A DNA stretch of 64,000 bases from the NCBI GenBank assembly GCA_018401995.1, contig JAGYJR010000010.1:1-64000 (forward strand), given 5' to 3'. Position 1 is the stretch's first letter, and the number at the start of each line of letters is the position of its first letter. Under the pieces are notes generated by a model, which saw only the letters and a program-made list of their open reading frames with translations, did not search any database and had not been told where the DNA came from. The DNA is from Flavobacterium sp. GTDB taxonomy: Bacteria > Bacteroidota > Bacteroidia > Flavobacteriales > Flavobacteriaceae. The position numbers and the translations under genes are program-made. Below, one piece after another: positions 38,591-48,181 of this stretch.

Positions 38591-40483
38591 TTATTTTAAA
38601 ATTTCTACTTCTAAATTACTTTCTTCAAAGATTTTAATAAAAGCCTTAGTGTAATCTTGTTTTTCTGCTAAATATGGGTTTTCCAAAAATTTCTGAGGAT
38701 TTACTGCAATTAACGGATACCAAGTGCTCTGTACTTGAATTTGAATTTTATGTCCTTTTTTGAAGGTGTGTAACACATCTTGTAATCTAAAATTAACTTC
38801 AGTAGTTGCGTTTGGAGTTAATGTTTCTGGTTTTTCGAAACTATTTCTAAAACGAGCTGGCATAACTTCGCTACGCACCATTTGGTGGTAGTTGGCATAA
38901 AGTACATTTGGTTTGTCTTTATTTTGAGGTTCGTTCGCTGGATAAATATCGATTATTTTTACAATAAAATCAGCATCTGTTGCAGTTGTAGCAATTTTTA
39001 ATTTTGCCATAATTTCTCCTGCCAAAGTAATATCTTCTGTTAAATAATCTGTTGTAAAAGTAACTACATCAGGACGGCTTAAAGCGAATCTTTGGTCTTC
39101 CGACATGTAATTTCTTGGCGTGAAACCATTATATTCTGCATAATTGATACTGCTTGGAACAGGATTGTTCGGATCGCTGTAGTATTCGCTAAATTGATTA
39201 TTTTCGCTTTTTTCTGTTTCTAATTTTCCATTGGAACTTAGATAGAAATTCAATTTGGTACTTTCTTTTGGCGGCCAATTTTGAAATGTTTTCCATTCTT
39301 TTTTTCCTGTATCAAACATATAAGCTTCAGGAAGTTGTGCAGCTTCCTTAGATTTTTCTTTCAAGTAATGATTGAAGAATTTATGTTCGATATTCTTTTG
39401 ATAGAAAGTTGCGATGCTGTCTCCAAAATAAATATCGTTGTGATAGTGCTTTCCAGTTTCTCTCGACCATCCTCCGTGAGAAAAAGGTCCCATTACAATC
39501 GTATTTTTTGCTTTAGGATTATTTTTTTCAATTGTTTTGTAAATATTTAATGGTCCGGCTAAGTCTTCGGCATCATACCAACCACCAACTGTCATTACGG
39601 CGTGATTAATTCCTTTTAAATGTGGTAATAAATTTCTAGATTTCCAGAAGTCATCATAGTTAGGATGGTTTACAATTTCTTGCATGAAAAAATTATCCTT
39701 GTAATATTTATCAACCGCTTCTTTTAAAGTTCCAATTTCTCTATAAAAAATGGAACCATCTCTTGAAATTGTTTTGATCGATTGGTCTGAATACCAAGAT
39801 TTGGTTTCAGGTTTGGTTTTTTGAACTCCAAACACAGGAAAAGTTTTAAAATATCCCATTAGGAAAGCACCATTATGATGAAAATCATCGAAAAAGAAAT
39901 CTGAAATTGGGGCTTGAGGCGATGATGCTACTAAAGCAGGATGATTCGCTAAAGTTCCAACAGCGGTGTAAAATCCAGGATATGAAGTTCCATATTGTCC
40001 AACTTTTCCGTTATTATTTTTGATGTTTTTGATTAACCAATCAATGGTGTCATAAGTATCAGAGCTTTCGTCAACATCTTTCTTAGTTTTTTTTGCAACT
40101 TGTGGCGTCATGTTAGTGAAAGTTCCTTCACTCATATATCTTCCTCTCACGTCTTGATAAACAAAAATATACTTGTCCTTTTGAAGATAAGTATTTGGGC
40201 CTAAAGACCTTCTGAAATTCTCTTCACCGTAAGGAGCAATACTGTAACAAGTCCTTTGCATCAAAATAGGATATTTGTTAGTAGAAGAAATGTCTTTAGG
40301 GGTGTAAATGGCAGTGAAAAGTTTTGTGCCATCTCGCATTGGTATATACACTTCTTTTTTGTCATAATTTGCTTTTATATCCTCTTGCGAGAAAATAGAA
40401 AGTGAAGTTAAGAATAAAATCAGGATAATTATATTTCTCATAAAATGTGTTTTAGTTTTCGAAGATATTAAGTTTTTATTCAA
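38591..40483 (-). CDS. CocE/NonD family hydrolase
   Basis: YIPMRDGTKLFTAIYTPKD, GQYGTSYPGFYTAVG, MTVGGWYDAEDLAGPLNIYKTI. Confidence 0.93.
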   Translation of the reverse strand: MNKNLISSKTKTHFMRNIIILILFLTSLSIFSQEDIKANYDKKEVYIPMRDGTKLFTAIYTPKDISSTNKYPILMQRTCYSIAPYGEENFRRSLGPNTYLQKDKYIFVYQDVRGRYMSEGTFTNMTPQVAKKTKKDVDESSDTYDTIDWLIKNIKNNNGKVGQYGTSYPGFYTAVGTLANHPALVASSPQAPISDFFFDDFHHNGAFLMGYFKTFPVFGVQKTKPETKSWYSDQSIKTISRDGSIFYREIGTLKEAVDKYYKDNFFMQEIVNHPNYDDFWKSRNLLPHLKGINHAVMTVGGWYDAEDLAGPLNIYKTIEKNNPKAKNTIVMGPFSHGGWSRETGKHYHNDIYFGDSIATFYQKNIEHKFFNHYLKEKSKEAAQLPEAYMFDTGKKEWKTFQNWPPKESTKLNFYLSSNGKLETEKSENNQFSEYYSDPNNPVPSSINYAEYNGFTPRNYMSEDQRFALSRPDVVTFTTDYLTEDITLAGEIMAKLKIATTATDADFIVKIIDIYPANEPQNKDKPNVLYANYHQMVRSEVMPARFRNSFEKPETLTPNATTEVNFRLQDVLHTFKKGHKIQIQVQSTWYPLIAVNPQKFLENPYLAEKQDYTKAFIKIFEESNLEVEILK

Positions 40484-40532
40484 AATGAAGATAGACTAAT
40501 GTTAAAATTAAACTTTTAATTATATTCGCATC

Positions 40533-41657
40533 ATGCAAATATCCGTAATCATTCTCAATTACAATGTCCGCTATTTTTTAGAGCAATGTGTTTTCAGTGT
40601 TCAAAAAGCGTTGAAAGGTATTGATGGAGAAATTATTGTGATTGATAATGCTTCTTCAGATGATAGTTGTGAAATGATGAAAACCAAATTCCCGCATATA
40701 AAACTCATTGAAAATGCAGCAAATTCAGGTTTTCCAAAAGGAAATAACATCGGTGTCGCTCAAGCAAAAGGTGAACACATTTGCATTTTAAATCCCGATA
40801 CTGTGGTTGCGGAAGATACTTTTACCAAAATTTTAAACTCGCAACTCATAACTCATAACTCGCAACTTGGAATAATCGGTTGTAAACTAATCGACGGTGC
40901 GGGTAATTTTCTTCCCGAAAGTAAACGTGGCGTTCCAACTCCTTGGGTAGCTTTTACTAAGATTTTCGGATTGTATAAAATTTCAAATTATTTCGGGAAA
41001 TATTACGCGCAACATTTATCTGAAAACGAATCTGGGAAAGTGGATATTTTGGTGGGGGCTTTTATGGTTATGAAGCGCGAATTATATCTCGAAGTAGGTG
41101 GTTTTGATGAAAATTGCTTTATGTATTCCGATGATATCGATTTGAGTTATTTGGTTTTGAAAACTGGAAAATCGAATTATTACTTTCATGAAACTTCTGT
41201 AATTCATTATAAAGGAGAAAGTACGGTTCGCGATGGAACGTATATGAAACGTTTTCGTGAAGCGATGCAGTTTTTCTATAAAAAACACTTCAAGAAATCA
41301 TGGCTTTTTGATGTGATGATGCAAGTGGGAAGTTTCGTTTTTAGTCTTTTGAAGAAAAATCAGCAGAAGAATGAAGTCAGAATTATTGATGAATATGTCG
41401 TTTTTTCAAGAGAAAATTTAGAGTTAAATCTATCAAAAAAAGCAACTTATTTGTCTGATTTTAATCAATTTGTAGGTCAGTCTCAAAAAAATCTTGAAAT
41501 AATATTTGATACTACTACTTTTAGTTTTGCTGAAATTATTACTTTTATGCAGTTAAATAAGAGTAAAAATCTAAGTTTTAAGAATTATATTTCGAGTTCG
41601 AATTACTTAATTGGAAGTAATAATTCGAACGATAGAGGACAAATAACTTTATTGTAA
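40533..41657 (+). CDS. GT2 family glycosyltransferase
   Basis: MQISVIILNYNVRYFLEQCVFSVQKAL...IIVIDNASSDDSCEMM; GGFDENCFMYSDDIDLSYL. Confidence 0.93.
   Translation: MQISVIILNYNVRYFLEQCVFSVQKALKGIDGEIIVIDNASSDDSCEMMKTKFPHIKLIENAANSGFPKGNNIGVAQAKGEHICILNPDTVVAEDTFTKILNSQLITHNSQLGIIGCKLIDGAGNFLPESKRGVPTPWVAFTKIFGLYKISNYFGKYYAQHLSENESGKVDILVGAFMVMKRELYLEVGGFDENCFMYSDDIDLSYLVLKTGKSNYYFHETSVIHYKGESTVRDGTYMKRFREAMQFFYKKHFKKSWLFDVMMQVGSFVFSLLKKNQQKNEVRIIDEYVVFSRENLELNLSKKATYLSDFNQFVGQSQKNLEIIFDTTTFSFAEIITFMQLNKSKNLSFKNYISSSNYLIGSNNSNDRGQITLL
40835..40869 (+). repeat. in-CDS heptanucleotide array (AACTCNN-like)5
   Basis: aaactcg caactca taactca taactcg caacttg; encodes NSQLITHNSQLG. Confidence 0.85.
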
Positions 41658-41741
41658 AAAATTATTGATTTCTTTATAAAACGAATGAAAAATTAGTATT
41701 TTTGCAAACCAAATACAAAAACACAACTTTAGTTTAAAGAT

Positions 41742-43040
41742 ATGGCAAAGTTTGAATTGAAATTACCTAAAATGGGTGAGAGTGTTGCAGAAGCAACAGT
41801 TACTAACTGGTTAAAAAAAGTTGGTGATAAAATTGAAATGGACGAAGCAGTACTTGAAATTGCTACTGATAAAGTAGACAGTGAAGTGCCTTCAGAAGTT
41901 GCAGGAACACTTGTTGAAATTTTATTTAATACCGATGATGTAGTTCAAGTAGGACAAACAATCGCTATTATCGAAACCGAAGGCGGTGCCGTTGCAGCAA
42001 CTCCAGAAGTTAAAGCAGAAGCGCCAGTTGCTGTTGCAGAAGTTGCGAAAGCAGTAGAAGTTGCAAAGGAAACTGTTGCGCCAGCTGATTTTTCAGCGTC
42101 AGATAAATTCTTTTCACCTTTAGTTAAAAACATTGCAAAAGAAGAAGGAATTTCATTAGCAGAATTAGAGTCTATCGCGGGTTCTGGTAAAGATGGTCGT
42201 GTTAATAAAGAAGATTTATTATATTATATCAAAAATAGAGGAAGTCAGCCTGCAGTTGTTGCAACTCCAGCGGCGGCTCCAAAAGCAACTCCAGCACCAG
42301 TAGCTCAAGCCGTTCCGGTTTCTGTTAATGGTGGTGATGAGATTGTAGAAATGGATAGAATGCGTAAGTTGATTTCGGGTTACATGGTAGCCTCGGTACA
42401 AACTTCGGCTCACGTTCAGTCCTTCATTGAAGTTGATGTTACCAACATCGTAAAATGGAGAGATAAAGTGAAAAACGCTTTCGAAAAGAGAGAAGGTGAG
42501 AAGTTAACTTTTACACCAATTATGATGGAAGCGGTTGCAAAAGCATTGAAAGATTTCCCAGGAATGAATATTTCAGTTGATGGTGAATTTATCATTAAAC
42601 GTAAAAATATCAACTTAGGAATGGCAGCTGCTTTACCAAACGGAAACTTAATCGTTCCGGTAATTAAAAATGCGGACCAACTGAACTTAGTTGGAATGGC
42701 AAAAGCAGTTAACGATTTAGGAAACCGTGCAAAAGCAGGAAAATTAAAACCAGACGATACACAAGGCGGAACTTATACAGTTACTAATGTGGGAACTTTT
42801 GGTTCTGTTTTCGGAACTCCAATTATCAATCAACCACAAGTAGGTATTTTAGCTTTAGGTGCTATCAGAAAAGTACCAGCGGTTATTGAAACTCCAGAAG
42901 GTGATTTCATTGGAATCCGTCAAAAAATGTTCTTGTCGCACTCTTATGACCATAGAGTAGTAGATGGAGCATTAGGAGGAAGTTTCGTAAAACGCGTAGC
43001 AGAATATTTAGAAGCTTTTGATGTAAATAGAGATTTTTAA
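41742..43040 (+). CDS. 2-oxo acid dehydrogenase E2 (dihydrolipoamide acyltransferase)
   Basis: Lipoyl domain ATDKVDSEVPSE, E3-binding domain, catalytic SHSYDHRVVDGALGG. Confidence 0.95.
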   Translation: MAKFELKLPKMGESVAEATVTNWLKKVGDKIEMDEAVLEIATDKVDSEVPSEVAGTLVEILFNTDDVVQVGQTIAIIETEGGAVAATPEVKAEAPVAVAEVAKAVEVAKETVAPADFSASDKFFSPLVKNIAKEEGISLAELESIAGSGKDGRVNKEDLLYYIKNRGSQPAVVATPAAAPKATPAPVAQAVPVSVNGGDEIVEMDRMRKLISGYMVASVQTSAHVQSFIEVDVTNIVKWRDKVKNAFEKREGEKLTFTPIMMEAVAKALKDFPGMNISVDGEFIIKRKNINLGMAAALPNGNLIVPVIKNADQLNLVGMAKAVNDLGNRAKAGKLKPDDTQGGTYTVTNVGTFGSVFGTPIINQPQVGILALGAIRKVPAVIETPEGDFIGIRQKMFLSHSYDHRVVDGALGGSFVKRVAEYLEAFDVNRDF

Positions 43041-43062
43041 TCTGAAAATAAATTATAAATGT

Positions 43063-43096
43063 AAACCCGATAGTTTTTAAAAGCTATCGGGTTTTT
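43063..43096 (+). terminator. intrinsic terminator
   Basis: AACCCGATAGtttttaaaaGCTATCGGGTTtttct. Confidence 0.85.
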
Positions 43097-43122
43097 CTAT
43101 CTTTGTAATCCAAATAAAAAAT

Positions 43123-43893
43123 ATGGAATTAAAATTAACACGCCCAATCTGCTTTTTTGACCTTGAAACTACTGGAATTGATGTTGCTAGAGACCGAATT
43201 GTAGAAATCTCAATATTTAAAGTATATCCCAACGGAAATAAAGAAAGTAAAACTTGGTTGGTTAATCCGACGATTCCCATTCCGCCTCAAACTACGGCGG
43301 TGCATGGAATTACTGATGAAAAAGTAGCCAATGAACCCACATTCAAAGAATTGGCAACGCAAGTTCATAATATGATTAAAGATTCTGATTTGGCTGGATT
43401 TAATTCGGACCGATTTGATATTCCGCTTTTGGCAGAAGAATTATTACGTGCTGAGGTTGATTTTGATATGAAAAACCGAGTTTCTGTCGATGTTCAAACG
43501 ATTTTTCATAAAATGGAAGAACGTACTTTAAGTGCGGCTTACAAATTCTATTGCGGACAAAGTTTAGAAAATGCGCATAGTGCGGAAGCCGATACAATGG
43601 CTACTTATGAAATTCTAAAAGCACAATTAGATCGTTACGAGAATTTAGAAAATGATATGAAATCATTAGCTGAATTTACAACACGTAAAAAGTCAGTTGA
43701 TTTCGCTGGATTTATTGCATTAAATAATGAAGGAAAAGAGATTTTTACCTTCGGAAAACACAAAGGCGCTCTGGTAGACGATGTTTTTGATAAAGAACCG
43801 GGTTATTTTGGTTGGATCCAAAACGCCGATTTTCCATTGTATACCAAAAAAGTACTTACAGCAATTAAATTGAGAAAGTTAAATACTAAATAA
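43123..43893 (+). CDS. 3'-5' exonuclease (DNA Pol III epsilon-like DnaQ family)
   Basis: ICFFDLETTGIDVARDRIVEISIFKV; AHSAEADTMATYEIL. Confidence 0.92.
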   Translation: MELKLTRPICFFDLETTGIDVARDRIVEISIFKVYPNGNKESKTWLVNPTIPIPPQTTAVHGITDEKVANEPTFKELATQVHNMIKDSDLAGFNSDRFDIPLLAEELLRAEVDFDMKNRVSVDVQTIFHKMEERTLSAAYKFYCGQSLENAHSAEADTMATYEILKAQLDRYENLENDMKSLAEFTTRKKSVDFAGFIALNNEGKEIFTFGKHKGALVDDVFDKEPGYFGWIQNADFPLYTKKVLTAIKLRKLNTK

Positions 43894-43956
43894 GGTTATA
43901 GGTAATTGGTAATGGGTTATAGGTTTTGCCCATCACCAATCATCCATCACCCATCA
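43894..43956. repeat. two-armed heptanucleotide array (GGTNATN)5(CCCATCA)4
   Basis: ggttata ggtaatt ggtaatg ggttata ggttttg | cccatca ccaatca tccatca cccatca; starts right after the stop codon, ends 11 nt before ATG 43968. Confidence 0.92.
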
Positions 43957-43967
43957 TCTAAAAGAAC

Positions 43968-44579
43968 ATGAAAATAATCTGCATAGGGCGAAATTACGCC
44001 GACCATATTACTGAATTAAACAACGAAAGACCGTCGGAACCTGTTATTTTTTTAAAGCCAGAAACCGCTGTGGTTTTGAAGAAATTTCCATTTGTAATTC
44101 CTGAATTTAGCCAAGATGTGCACCATGAAGTGGAGGTTTTGGTTAAAATTAATAAAGTGGGGAAGTATATCGAAACCAAATTTGCTCATAAATATTACGA
44201 TGAAATTGGTCTAGGAATTGATTTTACCGCTCGCGATGTTCAAAGTCGTTTGAAAGAAAAGGGTTTGCCATGGGAAAAAGCAAAAGCATTTGACGGTTCA
44301 GCGATTATTAGTGACTTTTTACCGAAAAAAGATTTTTCTTCCATGGAAAACATTAATTTTGAGTTAACAAACAATGGTCAAAAAGTTCAAAGTGGCAATA
44401 CGAATTTAATGCTTTGGAATATTGATGAGATTATTGCTTTTGTTTCCCAATATTTTACGCTTAAAAAAGGTGATATTATTTTCACCGGAACACCAAAAGG
44501 AGTTGCAGCAGTAAAAGAAGGCGATCTTTTAGAAGGTTTTTTGGAAGGAAAATCAATGTTTAAAGTTAAAGTGAAATAA
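43968..44579 (+). CDS. fumarylacetoacetate hydrolase family protein
   Basis: MKIICIGRNYADHITELNNERPSEPVIFLKPETA; DFTARDVQ; GDIIFTGTPKGVA. Confidence 0.95.
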   Translation: MKIICIGRNYADHITELNNERPSEPVIFLKPETAVVLKKFPFVIPEFSQDVHHEVEVLVKINKVGKYIETKFAHKYYDEIGLGIDFTARDVQSRLKEKGLPWEKAKAFDGSAIISDFLPKKDFSSMENINFELTNNGQKVQSGNTNLMLWNIDEIIAFVSQYFTLKKGDIIFTGTPKGVAAVKEGDLLEGFLEGKSMFKVKVK

Positions 44580-44580
44580 A

Positions 44581-44925
44581 ATGGCATTGCAATACAATTT
44601 AGCGAAGGTTTATGAAATATCGGAAAATGATATCGAGTTTGCTTTGCAAATTGTGAATTTGTTTTTACAAGAAGTTCCAGATGAATTGAAGTCAATAAAA
44701 GTTGGTATCGAAGAAAAAGACTATTCTAGAGTTTATGCTGCTTCACATAAGATTAAACCATCACTAGATTTATTAGGAATGGATTTGGCTTATGATGAAA
44801 ACTTGCAAATTATGGCATGGTCAAAATTGGAAGGCAAGAAAAAAGAAATTAAAGAAACCTACAAGTCTTTAAAAGAGCGCGTTGATTTAGCTGTAAAAGA
44901 AATCAAAAAGGATTTTAAAATTTAA
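44581..44925 (+). CDS. Hpt domain-containing protein
   Basis: [19 protein letters not shown] histidine-phosphotransfer motif. Confidence 0.85.
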   Translation: MALQYNLAKVYEISENDIEFALQIVNLFLQEVPDELKSIKVGIEEKDYSRVYAASHKIKPSLDLLGMDLAYDENLQIMAWSKLEGKKKEIKETYKSLKERVDLAVKEIKKDFKI

Positions 44926-44948
44926 ATTTATCCCCAAATAAACCTAAA

Positions 44949-46196
44949 ATGAAAGCTGCAATTGTTACCATTGGTGATGAAATTCTCATTGGTCAAATAT
45001 TAGATACAAATTCTTCTTATATCGCTAAAGCATTAGATAAAATTGGCATCGGGACTTACGAAATGCGTTCGGTTTCAGATGACAGAATACATATTTTAAA
45101 TACACTTGAAAAATTACAGAATAAAGTAGATGTCGTTATTGTTACTGGCGGATTGGGTCCAACAAAAGATGACATTACCAAAAAAACATTTTGTGATTAC
45201 TTTGAAGATGAGTTGGTTGAGAATGCTTCGGTTTTGGCTCACGTCAAAGAATTAATTGAAGGAATCTACAAAAGACCAATTACTGCAATCAATATTGAGC
45301 AAGCTCAAGTGCCGTCAAAAGCTAAAATTCTTTTCAATAAAATGGGAACTGCTCCCGGAATGTGGATGGAGAGAAAGGATACTGTATTTATTTCTTTACC
45401 AGGCGTGCCTTATGAAATGAAATATTTGATGGATAATGAAGTAGTGCCTAGTTTGGTAGCCAAATTCAAACGACCGTTTATTGTTCATAAAACGATTATG
45501 ACCTATGGAAGAGGGGAAAGTCTAATAGCAGAACAAATTGAAGATTGGGAAGATAATTTACCTTCATTCATTAAATTAGCTTATTTGCCTAGTCCAGGAA
45601 GAGTTCGTTTGCGCTTAACTGCTAAAGGAATAGATGAAAAAATATTGCATGATGCAATTGCAAATGAAGTAAGTAAATTGACTGTTTTAATAGGAGATAT
45701 TATTGTTGGGTTTGAAGAAGATCAATCTATTGAAGTGGTTTTAGGGGATTTATTGAAGTCGAAAAAACGTACTTTAGCTACGGCTGAAAGTTGTACTGGC
45801 GGAAAAATTGCTCAACAAATAACTTCCGTTTCGGGTTGTTCGGCTTACTTTAAAGGAAGTGTTGTTAGTTATGCTACGGATGCTAAAATTGAAGTTTTAG
45901 GAATTCCTGCTGAATTAATTGCAACGCATTCAGTGGTAAGTGCACCTGTAGCAAAAGCAATGGCATTGGCAGTACAAAAAATGATGCATTCCGATTACGC
46001 AATTGCTACAACTGGAAATGCTGGTCCGTCAAAAGGAGATGCTGATGCAGAAATAGGAACTGTTTTTATAGCTTTAGCTACACCAAAAACGGTTATTGTT
46101 GAAGAATTTAACTTTGGTCAACCGCGTGAAAAAGTCATTGATAGAGCGGTTAGTAAAGGGTTTGAATTGCTTTATAAAGAAATTTTAAAAAATTAA
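44949..46196 (+). CDS. cinA: CinA family nicotinamide mononucleotide deamidase-related protein
   Basis: [25 protein letters not shown]-terminal [34 protein letters not shown]. Confidence 0.95.
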   Translation: MKAAIVTIGDEILIGQILDTNSSYIAKALDKIGIGTYEMRSVSDDRIHILNTLEKLQNKVDVVIVTGGLGPTKDDITKKTFCDYFEDELVENASVLAHVKELIEGIYKRPITAINIEQAQVPSKAKILFNKMGTAPGMWMERKDTVFISLPGVPYEMKYLMDNEVVPSLVAKFKRPFIVHKTIMTYGRGESLIAEQIEDWEDNLPSFIKLAYLPSPGRVRLRLTAKGIDEKILHDAIANEVSKLTVLIGDIIVGFEEDQSIEVVLGDLLKSKKRTLATAESCTGGKIAQQITSVSGCSAYFKGSVVSYATDAKIEVLGIPAELIATHSVVSAPVAKAMALAVQKMMHSDYAIATTGNAGPSKGDADAEIGTVFIALATPKTVIVEEFNFGQPREKVIDRAVSKGFELLYKEILKN

Positions 46197-46206
46197 TAAA
46201 AGATTG

Positions 46207-46237
46207 TTGTGTAATTCGATTCAATTTTGTTTCTTTG
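46207..46237 (+). promoter_or_regulatory. putative promoter of the rpmB operon
   Basis: TTG - 20 nt - TTTCTTTG upstream of rpmB; -7 element imperfect. Confidence 0.4.
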
Positions 46238-46275
46238 CACCCTGATTTTGAATAACGAAATAAAAGATTAGAATA

Positions 46276-46512
46276 ATGTCAAGAGTTTGTGAACTTACAG
46301 GTAAAAGAGCAATGGTAGGAAACAATGTTTCTCACGCTATGAATAAAACAAAGAGAAAATTCTCTGTTAACTTATTTAAAAAACGTTTCTATATTTCTGA
46401 AGAAGATAGATGGGTTACTTTAAAAGTGTCTACTGCTGCGTTAAAGACAATTAATAAAAATGGTATTGCTGCTGTGTTAAAACAGGCTAAAGCAGACGGA
46501 TTTATAAAATAA
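46276..46512 (+). CDS. rpmB: 50S ribosomal protein L28
   Basis: MSRVCELTGKRAMVGNNVSHAMNKTKRKF. Confidence 0.98.
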   Translation: MSRVCELTGKRAMVGNNVSHAMNKTKRKFSVNLFKKRFYISEEDRWVTLKVSTAALKTINKNGIAAVLKQAKADGFIK

Positions 46513-46540
46513 TTCGGTAATCCTTAAAAAATAGATTAAA

Positions 46541-46723
46541 ATGGCAAAGAAAGGAAATAGAATCCAAGTAATTTTAGAGTGCACAGAGCATAAAGCATCT
46601 GGTGTAGCAGGAACTTCTCGTTACATTACTACTAAAAACAAAAAAAACACTCCAGATAGATTAGAGATTAAAAAATTTAATCCAGTTTTAAAGAGAGTAA
46701 CAGTTCACAAAGAAATCAAATAA
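46541..46723 (+). CDS. rpmG: 50S ribosomal protein L33
   Basis: [42 protein letters not shown]. Confidence 0.98.
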   Translation: MAKKGNRIQVILECTEHKASGVAGTSRYITTKNKKNTPDRLEIKKFNPVLKRVTVHKEIK

Positions 46724-46758
46724 TTGAAATTTTAAATTTCAAATAAAAATTATAAGTC

Positions 46759-46911
46759 ATGGCAAAGAAAACCGTAGCAACTTTACAGACAGCTTCTAAA
46801 AGATTAACCAAAGCTATTAAGATGGTTAAATCTCCAAAAACAGGTGCTTACACATTCGTAGAATCAGTAATGGCTCCTGAATTAGTTGATGAGTTCTTAA
46901 AAAAGAAATAA
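46759..46911 (+). CDS. DUF4295 domain-containing small protein
   Basis: MAKKTVATLQTASKRLTKAIKMVKSPKTGAYTFVESVMAPELVDEFLKKK; conserved Bacteroidota position between rpmG and ftsY; missed by the ORF track. Confidence 0.92.
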   Translation: MAKKTVATLQTASKRLTKAIKMVKSPKTGAYTFVESVMAPELVDEFLKKK

Positions 46912-46932
46912 TTTAGTTTACAACTATATATA

Positions 46933-46966
46933 GAAAAGCTACTTTCGTTTGAAAGTAGCTTTTTTA
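46933..46966 (+). terminator. intrinsic terminator
   Basis: AAAAGCTACTTTCgttTGAAAGTAGCTTTTtta. Confidence 0.85.
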
Positions 46967-47031
46967 TTTTTACATTTGCTCCATTATTAGTGTTTTCATA
47001 AATACTATAATCATTTTTAATCAATTGGAAT

Positions 47032-47985
47032 ATGAGTTTTTTCAAAAAGTTATTTACATCAGATAAAAAGGAATCTTTAGATAAAGGATTAGAGAAATCT
47101 AAAACCTCTTTTTTTACTAAACTGTCGAAAGCAGTTGCCGGTAAATCTAAAGTTGACGATGAAGTTTTAGATAATTTAGAGGAAATTTTGGTTTCGTCTG
47201 ATGTTGGTGTATCAACTACACTTAAAATTATAGAACGTATTGAAAAGCGTGTTGCCGTTGATAGATTTCTTGGAACTGAAGAGTTGAATCAAATTCTAAG
47301 AGAAGAAATTGCGGGATTATTATCTGAAAATAATTTAGGTAACGCCACTGAGTTTGAAGTGCCAAAGAATAAGAAACCGTATGTTATTATGGTAGTTGGT
47401 GTAAATGGTGTTGGAAAAACTACAACAATTGGTAAGTTAGCATTCCAATTTAAAAAAGCGGGTTACAATGTTGTACTTGGTGCTGCCGACACTTTTAGAG
47501 CTGCTGCTATCGACCAATTACAAATTTGGGCAGATAGAGTAGGAGTTCCTCTAGTGAAGCAACAAATGGGAAGTGATCCAGCTTCTGTAGCATTTGATAC
47601 TTTACAAAGTGCCGTAGCTCAAAATGCAGATATTGTAATCATTGATACTGCAGGTCGTTTACATAATAAAGTAGGCCTAATGAATGAGTTAGCCAAAGTC
47701 AAAAAAGTAATGCAAAAAGTGGTTGCAGATGCGCCAAATGATGTTTTATTGGTTTTAGATGGTTCAACTGGACAAAATGCATTTGAACAAGCCAAACAAT
47801 TCACTGCTGCTACAGAAGTAAATTGTTTAGCAGTTACCAAATTAGATGGAACTGCCAAAGGTGGAGTTGTAATTGGAATTTCAGATCAGTTTAAAATTCC
47901 AGTGAAATATATTGGTGTTGGTGAAGGTATTGAAGACTTACAGGTTTTTAATAAATTCGAGTTTGTTGATTCTTTTTTTAAATAA
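47032..47985 (+). CDS. ftsY: signal recognition particle receptor FtsY
   Basis: VVGVNGVGKTTTIGKLA, GAADTFRAAAIDQL, DTAGRLHN, TKLDGTAKGG. Confidence 0.98.
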   Translation: MSFFKKLFTSDKKESLDKGLEKSKTSFFTKLSKAVAGKSKVDDEVLDNLEEILVSSDVGVSTTLKIIERIEKRVAVDRFLGTEELNQILREEIAGLLSENNLGNATEFEVPKNKKPYVIMVVGVNGVGKTTTIGKLAFQFKKAGYNVVLGAADTFRAAAIDQLQIWADRVGVPLVKQQMGSDPASVAFDTLQSAVAQNADIVIIDTAGRLHNKVGLMNELAKVKKVMQKVVADAPNDVLLVLDGSTGQNAFEQAKQFTAATEVNCLAVTKLDGTAKGGVVIGISDQFKIPVKYIGVGEGIEDLQVFNKFEFVDSFFK

Positions 47986-48004
47986 TTAATTCATTTGTCC
48001 CAAA

Positions 48005-48181
48005 ATGTTACAATCTTTAAAAAACCTAACCTCATTTAAATTGCTACTAATAGCAGTAGTTATTAGCGTTTTGACTTTTTTTATTGAAAAGCCATTTCCT
48101 ACCATTTTTATTTTATCAAGGCTTATAGTTTTTTTAATGGTTTTTTATGCGATTATTAAATTTTTGAATAAAAAGTTTTAA
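48005..48181 (+). CDS. 58-aa hydrophobic membrane protein
   Basis: MLQSLKNLTSFKLLLIAVVISVLTFFIEKPFPTIFILSRLIVFLMVFYAIIKFLNKKF; below the track cutoff; stop overlaps the convergent gene stop by 4 nt. Confidence 0.5.
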   Translation: MLQSLKNLTSFKLLLIAVVISVLTFFIEKPFPTIFILSRLIVFLMVFYAIIKFLNKKF

